In this document: positions 1-5,825 of the stretch, piece after piece
Layout: every line of letters starts with the position of its first letter
Position numbering within the stretch: the first letter of the stretch is position 1
DNA from: Thiolapillus brandeum
Lineage (GTDB): Bacteria; Pseudomonadota; Gammaproteobacteria; Chromatiales; Chromatiaceae
Assembly (NCBI GenBank): GCA_011051425.1
Contig: DRLF01000425.1
Location: forward strand, 1-5,825
Direction of reading: 5' to 3'
Length of the DNA: 5,825 nucleotides
Notes under the pieces: generated by a model
Told to the model about the DNA's origin: nothing
The model's database searches: none
What the model saw: the letters and a program-made list of their open reading frames with translations, nothing else
Position numbers and translations under genes: made by a program

Positions 1-61
1 AGCTCTTGCTGTAGAATGACTACAGCGGCGAGCTGATGCCTTGCTGGCGAACAGTGCATCA
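1..61. repeat. Two adjacent stem-loops in the non-coding left edge
   Basis: Seen directly: GCTGTAG (8-14) and CTACAGC (20-26) form a perfect 7-bp stem around a 5-nt loop. The outer arms AGCTC (1-5) and GAGCT (30-34) can extend it across an internal loop. A second inverted repeat, TGATGC (34-39) with GCATCA (56-61), encloses a smaller GCTG/CAGT stem. The region lies downstream of the minus-strand pentapeptide gene, so it could shape the 3' end of that transcript, but no T-run follows on either strand. It may also be the edge of a repeat cut by the window. Function unknown. Confidence 0.4.
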
Positions 62-98
62 CGGCTGAGCGTCATCTATATGGGTGCCGGGTTAATAA

Positions 99-437
99 TC
101 AGCTCGCAGAAGCGCGCATACGGGTACCGTGCACCAGGGACAAAGTGATTTCCTCCGGACTGAGAGTGCGGGGGAACAGGGTGCCTGATATTTTGGCACC
201 GCCAATACTTGCGCCATCCAGCAGGGTGTCGGACAAGTCGAGTCCGCGCAGATCGGTGCGGCGCAGGTGGCAGTCACGCATGTCCAGATTTCCGGCCTGC
301 ATTTCCCTAAGATCGACGCCGCAAAGGTCGGCACCGCGAATGCTGGGGGATTCCACCTGTTTCACCGCCTGGTTGAACGCACCGAGCTCACCGTTGCAGA
401 GAAGTTGTACCAGTTTGTGTTGAGCGTCGTTTGGCAT
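99..437 (-). CDS. Small pentapeptide-repeat protein (112 aa)
   Basis: Residues about 33-88 are an almost uninterrupted run of pentapeptide repeats (pattern A/x-D/x-L/M/I-x-x, for example GADLCGVDLREM and RTDLRGLDLSDT). This is the signature of the right-handed quadrilateral beta-helix fold. The N-terminal 30 residues look helical, and a non-repeat tail (about 89-112, containing LSPEEITLSLVHGTR) follows the solenoid. There is no signal peptide or membrane segment, so it is probably cytoplasmic. A Shine-Dalgarno GAGGGA (minus strand, 446-451) lies 8 nt before the ATG and supports this start. The gene begins 32 bp after the batD-like stop on the same strand, so co-transcription is likely. With about 11 repeats it is much shorter than the Qnr/MfpA gyrase-protecting proteins. 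Function is unknown; a protein-protein interaction role is only inference. Confidence 0.8.
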   Translation of the reverse strand: MPNDAQHKLVQLLCNGELGAFNQAVKQVESPSIRGADLCGVDLREMQAGNLDMRDCHLRRTDLRGLDLSDTLLDGASIGGAKISGTLFPRTLSPEEITLSLVHGTRMRASAS

Positions 438-445
438 CCTAATAT

Positions 446-451
446 TCCCTC
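446..451 (-). promoter_or_regulatory. Ribosome binding site of the pentapeptide-repeat gene
   Basis: GAGGGA on the minus strand, 8 nt before the ATG at 437. It lies in the 32-bp gap after the batD-like stop codon, which suggests independent translation initiation on a shared mRNA. Confidence 0.7.
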
Positions 452-469
452 ACCGGGTTAATAAATCCC

Positions 470-2173
470 TCAGTTTACCGTCGGATTCAGTCCGGGCAGC
501 AGGTGTTTGTCAGCAGGCTGGCGACAGTTGCGGAACCGGATGGGGAAAAGCCGTGGTTTGATCTGGCGGGTGAATTCCGCTTTCCATTCGTTGAAGGAAG
601 CAAGGGACTTGCCGCCATATACCGCCGTGTCCAGCTCCGCCATGAGTTGAGCAACCTTTTGTGGATTGGCAGCCGGATGGCAGCGGGCAATGCTTTGACC
701 CAGAGTCTGCAGGTCTGAATTGGGACGTACGCCCAGGTGTTTTGCCGCCAGGATCTGCAGCGCCGGTCCCCAGGTGCCGGGGTCGTCTTCCTTGTCCACC
801 GCTCTGAGGCAGTACCACAATTTCCACGAGACAGGCAGCTGCCGGCCGATCCAGGTCCGCAACCGATGGAAATGGCGTCGTGGCGAAAGGCGACGCCCCA
901 GTGCTGCCAGTGGCTGATAGGCCTCACCGAGCCCGCGCCTGAGCTGGTTTGCAATCCAGCCGCCCACGGGGTTGCGGCCACTGCCGAACAGCATTTTCAC
1001 CCAGCCGGCCAGCATCAGCAGAATGACCAGCACCAGAGGTACCCAGAACAGCAGGCTATTGCCTTCGGGCAGGCTGAAGAATGAATCCTTGCGTTCGCCG
1101 CCGGCATCGGGCGACCCCTGAACCTGAAACTGTTTTACGGGAAGCAGGGCTGTAGCCGCTTTGCCGCTGCGCAGGTTCCACCACTGCAGGGACAGGGCCG
1201 GCAGATTGAGATTGCCACCATAGCGGGGCACCAGCGTGAATTTCTCGATCTTGTTGCCCAGGAGATCGAGGCCGTCGGCGGAAATCTTTCCGCTGGTGGT
1301 GACTTCGCCTGGGTAGATGTAGAAGTCATCGCTGCGGAGTTGGGAGGCGATGCTCGGTAACTGTGTACCTACGGCGCCCACAGCCGAGGTGACGATCTCG
1401 ATTTCCACCGGCTCTCCAGCCTTGACCCGGGTGCTGTCCGGCAGGTGGGCATCGATGCGCAGATCGTACAAAGGGAGCCAAGGCTGAACCCCGGGCTGGG
1501 CGGGCTGAACATAGAGAGCATTGCCATGTTCGGCCACCACATTGAAAGAAGTACCGTTGTTGTATTTTCCTGTAACGTTGATGCCCGGGAGGAAAATTTC
1601 TCCCTCGCGCAGGGGAATCAGCAGATAGGTGTATTCCGTGACCAGCTTGTGACCGGATGTGCCGCTGGCGCTGTAATTGGCCGGTTCACCCAGCTGGCGA
1701 AAGACCACTGAATCAGACTGGGGTGGTTGTGGGGCAGCTTCCTTGAGGTTTCCGTCGCTGTTGATGCGTACCCTGTAGATAAGGTTCTGTTGCACCATGG
1801 GACGGCGTTCACTCAGGGTGGTCTCCACGCTGGGCGGACTCATGGGAGCTGGTTTCTTCTGGTAGGGCTGCTGATTGTTGCCGGAACGGTAGCTGTAGGA
1901 GAACTGCCGTGAGTAGCTGGTTGGCGGTGTGCCTGAATACTGCTGCTTTGGCGGTGGTCGAAAGCGCGTCGGGGGATAATAGGCGCCGCCGGGGTAAGTG
2001 CGGGGCTGCTGTGTGCTTCCCTGCTGGGTGACCGGCATGGCGGGTGGTGGTGCGAATCCCGGTGGGTAATAACCGGCACCCGGTGCTGAATGAACAGAAA
2101 ATGTTGCCAGCAGGCCCGCAAGCAGGGGCAATGAGAGTTTGAGGGAAAAGGTTGTGCTTTTTCTATACTGCAT
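470..2173 (-). CDS. BatD-like (oxygen-tolerance family) membrane-anchored protein, 567 aa
   Basis: Architecture by residue: signal peptide about 1-30 (K/R near the start, hydrophobic core LSLPLLAGLLATF); a Pro/Tyr/Gln-rich low-complexity stretch about 33-115 with a repeated YYPP..F.PPP motif (about 35-44 and 65-75); beta-rich periplasmic domains about 120-225 and 235-352 with BatD-type motifs (YLLIPLREGEIFLPGINV, KAGEPVEIEI); one transmembrane helix about 374-396; and a basic cytoplasmic C-terminal domain about 397-567. BatD proteins are usually the last gene of moxR-DUF58-vWA (batA/batB) clusters, implicated in envelope stress or metal/chaperone functions, but no such genes are present here. 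The next features upstream on its strand are a MITE-like element and a divergent tRNA. The start is placed at the ATG giving a proper signal peptide, although no good Shine-Dalgarno precedes it. Family assignment is from recognised motifs, not a search; the biochemical role is not established. Confidence 0.78.
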   Translation of the reverse strand: MQYRKSTTFSLKLSLPLLAGLLATFSVHSAPGAGYYPPGFAPPPAMPVTQQGSTQQPRTYPGGAYYPPTRFRPPPKQQYSGTPPTSYSRQFSYSYRSGNNQQPYQKKPAPMSPPSVETTLSERRPMVQQNLIYRVRINSDGNLKEAAPQPPQSDSVVFRQLGEPANYSASGTSGHKLVTEYTYLLIPLREGEIFLPGINVTGKYNNGTSFNVVAEHGNALYVQPAQPGVQPWLPLYDLRIDAHLPDSTRVKAGEPVEIEIVTSAVGAVGTQLPSIASQLRSDDFYIYPGEVTTSGKISADGLDLLGNKIEKFTLVPRYGGNLNLPALSLQWWNLRSGKAATALLPVKQFQVQGSPDAGGERKDSFFSLPEGNSLLFWVPLVLVILLMLAGWVKMLFGSGRNPVGGWIANQLRRGLGEAYQPLAALGRRLSPRRHFHRLRTWIGRQLPVSWKLWYCLRAVDKEDDPGTWGPALQILAAKHLGVRPNSDLQTLGQSIARCHPAANPQKVAQLMAELDTAVYGGKSLASFNEWKAEFTRQIKPRLFPIRFRNCRQPADKHLLPGLNPTVN

Positions 2174-2180
2174 CTTTACG

Positions 2181-2209
2181 ATACTAGCCCACGCAGGTCA
2201 CGGTAACAA
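2181..2209 (-). promoter_or_regulatory. Candidate sigma70 promoter for the batD-like gene
   Basis: On the minus strand, TTGTTA (2204-2209) and TAGTAT (2181-2186) are separated by exactly 17 bp, each matching 4 of 6 consensus bases. The -10 box ends only 7 nt before the ATG at 2173, so transcription from it would give an essentially leaderless mRNA. This agrees with the lack of a Shine-Dalgarno there, but both boxes are weak. Confidence 0.35.
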
Positions 2210-2236
2210 GAACCCGAGGGTTTTTCTGGGTATTCA

Positions 2237-2240
2237 CTAG
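2237..2240. repeat. Left direct repeat (CTAG) flanking the MITE-like element
   Basis: CTAG directly outside the left inverted repeat, matched by CTAG at 2447-2450 on the other side. This is consistent with a target-site duplication. One extra base (A2241) separates it from GGAAG. If a fifth base is counted, the copies read CTAGA and CTAGG, one mismatch in five. CTAG is also a palindrome, so a chance match is possible. Confidence 0.55.
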
Positions 2241-2241
2241 A

Positions 2242-2259
2242 GGAAGCGCTGATTTATTC
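2242..2259 (+). repeat. Left terminal inverted repeat
   Basis: An 18-bp arm beginning GGAAGCGCTGAT. It pairs with 2429-2446, differing at one position. Confidence 0.85.
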
Positions 2260-2299
2260 ATGAACTCGAATCTTGCACCTGAAATGTCCGCTAACTGTG

Positions 2300-2321
2300 T
2301 CGCCTACAGGGATGTAGACGA
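2300..2321. repeat. Small internal hairpin of the MITE-like element
   Basis: CTACA (2304-2308), loop GGGA, and TGTAG (2313-2317) form a perfect stem. TCG (2300-2302) and CGA (2319-2321) extend it across one mismatch. It lies in the longer left half of the element and has no counterpart in the right half. Confidence 0.6.
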
Positions 2322-2348
2322 GGGGCGTGAGCTGGGAGCGGAAGCTTT

Positions 2349-2387
2349 GAAGTTCTTGCTAATAGCTTGCTATTAGCTGCGAACTTC
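2349..2387. repeat. Large palindrome inside the MITE-like element
   Basis: GAAGTTC (2349-2355) pairs with GAACTTC (2381-2387). Inside these, GCTAATAGC (2358-2366) pairs with GCTATTAGC (2369-2377) across a 2-base centre. The two perfect stems (7 and 9 bp) are separated by a 2/3-nt internal loop. It could form a cruciform or a stable RNA hairpin. No T-run follows, so it is not a standard intrinsic terminator. Confidence 0.8.
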
Positions 2388-2428
2388 GCCGTGTTCTCGA
2401 ACATTTCGGGCACAATCTGCTTCGTCCA

Positions 2429-2446
2429 GAATAGATCAGCGCTTCC
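2429..2446 (-). repeat. Right terminal inverted repeat
   Basis: The reverse complement begins GGAAGCGCTGATC and matches the left terminal repeat at 17 of 18 positions. Confidence 0.85.
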
Positions 2447-2450
2447 CTAG
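2447..2450. repeat. Right direct repeat (CTAG) flanking the MITE-like element
   Basis: The second CTAG copy, immediately outside the right inverted repeat and matching 2237-2240. It is probably the target-site duplication. Confidence 0.55.
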
Positions 2451-2472
2451 GGTGTGAATCGTTCAGTTTGTG

Positions 2473-2484
2473 TATAATAGCGCG
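2473..2484 (+). promoter_or_regulatory. Probable -10 box and GC-rich discriminator of the tRNA-Leu/tig promoter
   Basis: TATAAT (2473-2478) is a perfect sigma70 -10 hexamer, directly followed by AGCGCG. A GC-rich discriminator is typical of stringently controlled stable-RNA promoters. No convincing -35 hexamer lies 16-18 bp upstream (that stretch reads AGGGTGTG), so the promoter may depend on an activator or on the -10 alone. The MITE-like element ends 26 bp before the -10, at the edge of the -35 region. Predicted transcription start is about 2485. Confidence 0.6.
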
Positions 2485-2678
<194 letters not shown>

Positions 2679-2724
2679 GACAAGGTGGGCGCTATCCGTG
2701 GGGGAGCGTCCTTGACTATTAACA

Positions 2725-2744
2725 GACAGACAACACTGTCGGAG
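2725..2744 (+). promoter_or_regulatory. tig leader hairpin and Shine-Dalgarno
   Basis: GGAG (2741-2744) lies 9 nt before the ATG at 2754 and decides the tig start. Right before it, GACAG (2725-2729) can pair with CTGTC (2736-2740) around a 6-nt loop. This short hairpin abuts, without covering, the ribosome binding site. Confidence 0.5.
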
Positions 2745-2753
2745 AATGTTTCA

Positions 2754-4061
2754 ATGCAAGTATCTGTTGAATCGGGTGAGGGCCTGGTAAAGCGTCTATT
2801 GGTTAACCTGCCTGCAGACAAAGTAAATGAACTGGTTGATGCCAAGCTGAAGGAAGCGGCCCGAACCGTGCGCATGGATGGTTTTCGTCCCGGCAAGGTG
2901 CCCATGCGTGTGGTGAAGCAGCGTTATGGCGAGCAGGTCAAACAGGATGCTTACGGCGAACTCATTCAGTCCAGTTACTACGAGGCGGTAACCCAGGAAA
3001 ACCTGAAGCCCGTGGGCGATCCCAGTATTGAACTGCGCGAAGACGAAGCTGACGGTGGTCTGGCCTACACCGCGACTTTCGAAGTCATGCCCGAGATCGA
3101 GGTGGCTGATCTGACCGCCCTGGAAATCAAGCGTCCTGTCACCGAAGTGGTGGATGCCGATATCGACAACATGATCGAAAAGCTGCGTCAGCAACGTACC
3201 GAGTGGACAGATGTGGATCGCGGCGCGCAGAATGATGACCGCGTCACCCTGGATTTTACCGGCCTCATGGACGGTGAAGCCTTTGAAGGTGGTACCGCCA
3301 GCGATATTCCCCTGGTATTGGGTTCCGGTACCATGATTCCCGGCTTCGAGGAGGGTCTGTTGGGCGCCAAGGCAGGTGACAAGCCTGTGCTGGAACTGAA
3401 ATTCCCGGAAGACTACCGCGTGGAGAATCTTGCGGGCAAGGATGTTACCTTCGAAGTGGAAGTCAAGACGGTTGCCGAACCCAAATTGCCCGAACTGGAC
3501 GAGGAATTCGTCAAGTCCATGGGTGTTGAAGACGGGACGGAAGAAAGCCTGCGCAACGAGATCCGTGAAAATATGGAACGCGAAGTGCGTCAGAAGGTAA
3601 AGGGCCGCACCAAGGAGCAGGTGATGGATGCCCTGCTGGCAGCCAACGAATTCACTGTGCCGGCAGCCATGGTATCCCAGGAAGCTGCTGCCCTGAAGCA
3701 ACAGACCCAGCAGGAAATGGCGCAGTCCGGCCAGCAAAGTACCGTTGATCTGCCTGTCAGCGTTTTTGAGCCCCAGGCGGAGCGCCGGGTGAAACTGGGA
3801 CTGCTGGTTGGTGAAATCATGCGCAAGAACGAGATCGAAGTCGATCAAGCGCGCGTGGATGAAGCTATTGCCGAACAGGCTTCCACCTTCGAAAACCCCC
3901 AGGAAATCATCGACTGGTACAAGGAGAACGCCCAGGCGCGTGCTTCTGTAGAGAACGTGGTGCTGGAAGATCAGGTGGTTGACATGATTCTCGATCAGGC
4001 CAAGGTGGAAGAAGAACAACTGTCCTTCGATGAATTGCTGAACAATCAGAATCAGGCTTAA
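2754..4061 (+). CDS. tig: Trigger factor (ribosome-associated chaperone and peptidyl-prolyl isomerase), 435 aa
   Basis: Binds ribosomal protein uL23 at the exit tunnel and shelters nascent chains. The N-terminal ribosome-binding domain (about 1-115) carries the signature loop GFRPGKVP at residues 43-50, equivalent to GFRKGKVP of E. coli. The FKBP-type isomerase domain spans about 150-245 (DRVTLDFTGLMDGEAFEGG, GTMIPGFEEGLLGAKAGD, VTFEVEVKTV). The C-terminal chaperone arms (about 250-430) are helical and charged. Length matches the family norm (about 432 aa). The frame is open upstream to an ATG at 2637, but that start lies inside the tRNA gene; the ATG at 2754 has a Shine-Dalgarno and gives the canonical MQVSVE start. 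It lies 75 bp after tRNA-Leu and 15 bp before clpP, so read-through from the tRNA promoter and co-transcription with clpP are likely. Confidence 0.98.
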   Translation: MQVSVESGEGLVKRLLVNLPADKVNELVDAKLKEAARTVRMDGFRPGKVPMRVVKQRYGEQVKQDAYGELIQSSYYEAVTQENLKPVGDPSIELREDEADGGLAYTATFEVMPEIEVADLTALEIKRPVTEVVDADIDNMIEKLRQQRTEWTDVDRGAQNDDRVTLDFTGLMDGEAFEGGTASDIPLVLGSGTMIPGFEEGLLGAKAGDKPVLELKFPEDYRVENLAGKDVTFEVEVKTVAEPKLPELDEEFVKSMGVEDGTEESLRNEIRENMEREVRQKVKGRTKEQVMDALLAANEFTVPAAMVSQEAAALKQQTQQEMAQSGQQSTVDLPVSVFEPQAERRVKLGLLVGEIMRKNEIEVDQARVDEAIAEQASTFENPQEIIDWYKENAQARASVENVVLEDQVVDMILDQAKVEEEQLSFDELLNNQNQA

Positions 4062-4076
4062 TCAGAGAGTAATTAC

Positions 4077-4721
4077 ATGCATGACAATCATCCGGCAGGC
4101 CATTTGAATCCCATGAACCTGGGATTGATACCCATGGTCGTTGAGCAGACCCCCCGGGGAGAGCGCTCTTACGACATCTATTCACGTCTTCTCAAGGAAC
4201 GCGTGGTCTTCTGCGTGGGGCCGGTGGAGGATCACATGGCCAATCTGATCGTGGCGCAGCTGCTGTTCCTCGAATCGGAAAATCCGGACAAGGATATCCA
4301 CCTGTATATCAACTCGCCAGGCGGCTCCGTGACCGCAGGCATGGCGATCTACGACACCATGCAGTTCGTGCGGCCTTCCATCAGCACCATGTGTATCGGC
4401 CAGGCTGCCAGCATGGGTGCTGTCCTCCTCACAGGAGGGGAGAAGGGAAAGCGTTTCTGCCTGCCCAATTCCCGCGTCATGATCCACCAGCCTCTGGGCG
4501 GTTTTCAGGGGCAGGCCACCGATATCGAGATACACGCACGCGAAATTCTGCTGATTCGTGAAAAACTCAACAAGATTCTTGCTCACCACACCGGGCAGTC
4601 TCTTGAAACCATTGGGGAAGATACGGAGCGGGACAACTTCATGGGCGCGGAAGAATCACGGGAATACGGCCTTGTCGATGAGGTGCTGGGTGAGCGTGGT
4701 GAGGCGGATGATTCCGAGTAA
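4077..4721 (+). CDS. clpP: ATP-dependent Clp protease proteolytic subunit ClpP, 214 aa
   Basis: Serine peptidase (family S14) that forms the tetradecameric barrel degrading substrates unfolded by ClpX or ClpA in the cytoplasm. The catalytic triad is complete: Ser112 in GQAASMGA, His137 in MIHQPLGG and Asp186 in ERDNFMG. Spacing matches E. coli precursor numbering (111/136/185) shifted by one. The oxyanion-region motif INSPGGSV (about 79-85) is present. The N-terminal segment before LIPMVVEQT (about 1-17) corresponds to the propeptide removed by self-processing. Length is slightly above the usual 200-207. The ATG at 4077 follows tig by 15 bp with GAGAG (4065-4069) as a modest Shine-Dalgarno; an internal ATG at 4113 is possible but would remove most of the propeptide. 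An intrinsic terminator follows 36 bp downstream. Confidence 0.98.
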   Translation: MHDNHPAGHLNPMNLGLIPMVVEQTPRGERSYDIYSRLLKERVVFCVGPVEDHMANLIVAQLLFLESENPDKDIHLYINSPGGSVTAGMAIYDTMQFVRPSISTMCIGQAASMGAVLLTGGEKGKRFCLPNSRVMIHQPLGGFQGQATDIEIHAREILLIREKLNKILAHHTGQSLETIGEDTERDNFMGAEESREYGLVDEVLGERGEADDSE

Positions 4722-4757
4722 TGCAGCTGCTGCCATAATCATCCTGTTGGTCAGAGA

Positions 4758-4796
4758 GTCGGTCATTTCCCGGGAGATGGCCGGCTTTTTTGTTTT
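4758..4796 (+). terminator. Intrinsic terminator between clpP and clpX
   Basis: GTCGGTCATTTC (4758-4769) pairs with GAGATGGCCGGC (4774-4785) as a continuous 12-bp stem with three G-U pairs around a CCGG loop. It is followed by T6-G-T4 (4786-4796). The purine-rich AGAGA just upstream can pair with the start of the T-run. This is a strong Rho-independent terminator in the + direction. It should end, at least partly, transcription coming from tig-clpP. Confidence 0.85.
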
Positions 4797-4824
4797 GCTG
4801 AGAACACACACGCTATTTTCGGGG

Positions 4825-4852
4825 TTGCTATCCTCTATTGATGGGATATTAT
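4825..4852 (+). promoter_or_regulatory. Candidate sigma70 promoter for clpX
   Basis: TTGCTA (4825-4830; 4 of 6 consensus) and TATTAT (4847-4852; 5 of 6) are separated by 16 bp. They lie downstream of the clpP terminator and 40 bp before the clpX ATG. The position predicts a start near 4859 and a 5' leader of about 34 nt containing the AGGA Shine-Dalgarno (4881-4884). No sigma32-like heat-shock boxes were recognised. Confidence 0.55.
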
Positions 4853-4892
4853 TGAATACGGACTGCAGGATTGAATTTCCAGGATATTGAGT

Positions 4893-5825
4893 ATGAGTGA
4901 AAATAACGACGGTAAAGGCGAAGACGGCAAGCTGCTGTATTGCTCATTTTGCGGCAAAAGCCAGCATGAAGTGAGGAAGCTGATCGCCGGCCCTTCTGTT
5001 TTTGTCTGCGATGAATGCGTGGAGCTGTGCAACGATATTATCCGTGAGGAAATGGAAGAAAGCGCGGAAGGTCCTGCCAGCAAATTGCCTACGCCGCATG
5101 AAATCAAGGAAGGTCTGGACAATTACGTCATCGGGCAGGATCAGGCCAAGCGGGTGCTTTCCGTTGCGGTTTACAACCACTACAAGCGTATGGATGCGCC
5201 CACAGGCAAGGACGAGGTGGAAATCGCCAAATCCAATGTCCTGCTCATAGGCCCCACGGGCTGCGGCAAAACCCTGCTGGCAGAAACCCTGGCACGCATG
5301 CTCAACGTCCCTTTTACCATCGCGGATGCAACCACTCTCACCGAAGCGGGCTATGTTGGCGAGGACGTGGAAAATATCATCCAGAAGCTGTTGCAGAAGT
5401 GTGACTACGATGTGGAGAAGGCCCAGACAGGTATAGTCTATATCGATGAGATCGACAAGATCTCGCGCAAGTCCGACAACCCGTCCATAACCCGTGACGT
5501 GTCCGGGGAAGGGGTGCAGCAGGCACTGCTGAAGCTTATCGAAGGCACCATTGCCTCCATCCCACCCCAGGGCGGACGCAAGCATCCACAGCAGGAATTC
5601 CTGCAGGTGGATACCAGTAAGATCCTGTTCGTGGTTGGCGGGGCTTTCGCCGGTCTGGACAAAGTGATCCGCAACCGTTCGGAAAAAGGCGGCATCGGTT
5701 TTTCCGCAGAGATCCGCACCAAGGACGAAACGCGCAGCGTTGGTGAACTGCTGCGGGATGTAGAGCCGGAAGATCTGGTGAGTTACGGTCTGATTCCCGA
5801 ATTTGTCGGTCGTCTGCCCGTAGTC
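4893..5825 (+). CDS. clpX: ClpX, AAA+ unfoldase of the ClpXP protease (3' end cut by the window)
   Basis: Recognises tagged substrates, unfolds them with ATP and threads them into ClpP. The 311 codons present correspond to about three quarters of the usual 420-430 aa. The N-terminal zinc-binding domain has Cys17, Cys20, Cys39 and Cys42 (CSFC, CDEC). The AAA+ module shows Walker A GPTGCGKT (120-127), Walker B IVYIDEID (181-188), pore-1 loop GYVG (153-156), pore-2 loop RKH (229-231), the IGF loop that docks on ClpP (268-270) and the Arg307 finger in EFVGRLP. Sensor II and the small domain lie beyond the window. The P-loop has Cys where E. coli has Ser (GPTGSGKT), a substitution I recall from other proteobacteria. 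The ATG at 4893 follows AGGA (4881-4884) by 8 nt. The gene is 171 bp after clpP, separated by a terminator and a probable own promoter. Confidence 0.98.
   Translation, partial: MSENNDGKGEDGKLLYCSFCGKSQHEVRKLIAGPSVFVCDECVELCNDIIREEMEESAEGPASKLPTPHEIKEGLDNYVIGQDQAKRVLSVAVYNHYKRMDAPTGKDEVEIAKSNVLLIGPTGCGKTLLAETLARMLNVPFTIADATTLTEAGYVGEDVENIIQKLLQKCDYDVEKAQTGIVYIDEIDKISRKSDNPSITRDVSGEGVQQALLKLIEGTIASIPPQGGRKHPQQEFLQVDTSKILFVVGGAFAGLDKVIRNRSEKGGIGFSAEIRTKDETRSVGELLRDVEPEDLVSYGLIPEFVGRLPVV

Larger units (their letters stand above)
2242..2446. mobile_element. MITE-like non-autonomous element, about 205 bp, non-coding
   Basis: The ends GGAAGCGCTGATTTATTC (2242-2259) and GAATAGATCAGCGCTTCC (2429-2446) are inverted repeats identical at 17 of 18 positions; the one mismatch is a possible G-U pair in RNA. 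A second, subterminal pair (2278-2290 with 2398-2410) matches at 11 of 13, so arm similarity extends about 50 bp inward. The interior holds a small hairpin (2300-2321) and a large palindrome (2349-2387). No ORF of note lies inside. Direct CTAG repeats flank it. From memory of IS families, the GGAAG end and a YTAR-type 4-bp target resemble the IS5 group, so mobilisation by an IS5-like transposase is a reasonable inference. No transposase is in the window. A structured intergenic repeat of another class remains possible. Confidence 0.78.

Noticed and set aside
145..461. Plus-strand open frames opposite the pentapeptide-repeat gene
   Set aside because: The minus-strand frame has a clear repeat architecture and a Shine-Dalgarno. 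The plus-strand frames are Arg/Ser/Pro-rich shadows.
2212..2225. A short AACCC/GGGTT hairpin followed by T's on the + strand
   Set aside because: The stem is very short with a tight loop, and no + strand gene precedes it. It may be a chance feature or a remnant.
2242..2446. CRISPR array or integron attC site as an explanation for the repeats
   Set aside because: There is a single inverted-repeat unit, no regularly spaced direct repeats, no attC core sites and no cas or integrase genes. A MITE fits better.
3979..3984. A perfect TTGACA inside tig as a possible clpP promoter
   Set aside because: No -10-like hexamer lies 16-18 bp downstream, and the bases are explained by coding for Val-Asp-Met.
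2796..4019. A 407-codon open frame antisense to tig
   Set aside because: It is a shadow of the tig codon pattern. Its His/Leu/Phe-rich composition with no recognisable domain is what an antisense frame of a biased coding sequence gives.
4558..4890. A 110-codon frame running from clpP into the clpP-clpX gap
   Set aside because: It is out of frame with clpP, has no ribosome binding site, and passes through the terminator and the clpX promoter region.
4944..5585. A 213-codon open frame antisense to clpX
   Set aside because: It overlaps a certain, highly conserved AAA+ gene and shows no family features.

Overview
The window carries a conserved gammaproteobacterial proteostasis block on the + strand: tRNA-Leu(UAG), tig (trigger factor), clpP and the first 311 codons of clpX, in the order known from pseudomonads and relatives. 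Protein sequences and a mid-range GC content suggest a gammaproteobacterium, perhaps a marine Cellvibrionales/Pseudomonadales-type organism. This placement is inference; no search was run.

The left part (about 1-2173) is on the opposite strand. It holds a 567-residue BatD-like exported, membrane-anchored protein with an unusual Pro/Tyr/Gln-rich segment after its signal peptide. Thirty-two bases downstream of it lies a 112-residue pentapeptide-repeat protein, probably co-transcribed. Positions 1-98 have no gene but can fold into two adjacent stem-loops.

The divergent gap of 420 bp (2174-2593) is the most interesting part. It contains a non-coding element of about 205 bp with 18-bp terminal inverted repeats (17/18 identical), flanked by direct CTAG repeats. 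Inside are further pairing subterminal arms and two internal hairpins. It looks like a MITE or similar non-autonomous mobile element. It sits 26 bp upstream of a perfect TATAAT -10 box with a GC-rich discriminator, the likely promoter of the tRNA-tig unit. The 109 nt between that promoter and the tRNA can fold into a series of hairpins, the last ending 2 nt before the mature tRNA 5' end.

Functionally, the + strand genes link nascent-chain folding (Tig) with regulated proteolysis (ClpXP), with a leucine tRNA at the head of the same probable transcript. A strong intrinsic terminator after clpP and a candidate sigma70 promoter before clpX suggest that clpX is at least partly expressed separately from tig-clpP. 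I found no clearly new protein system. The main candidates for new biology are the MITE-like element, the structured tRNA leader, and the apparently orphan batD with its pentapeptide partner.
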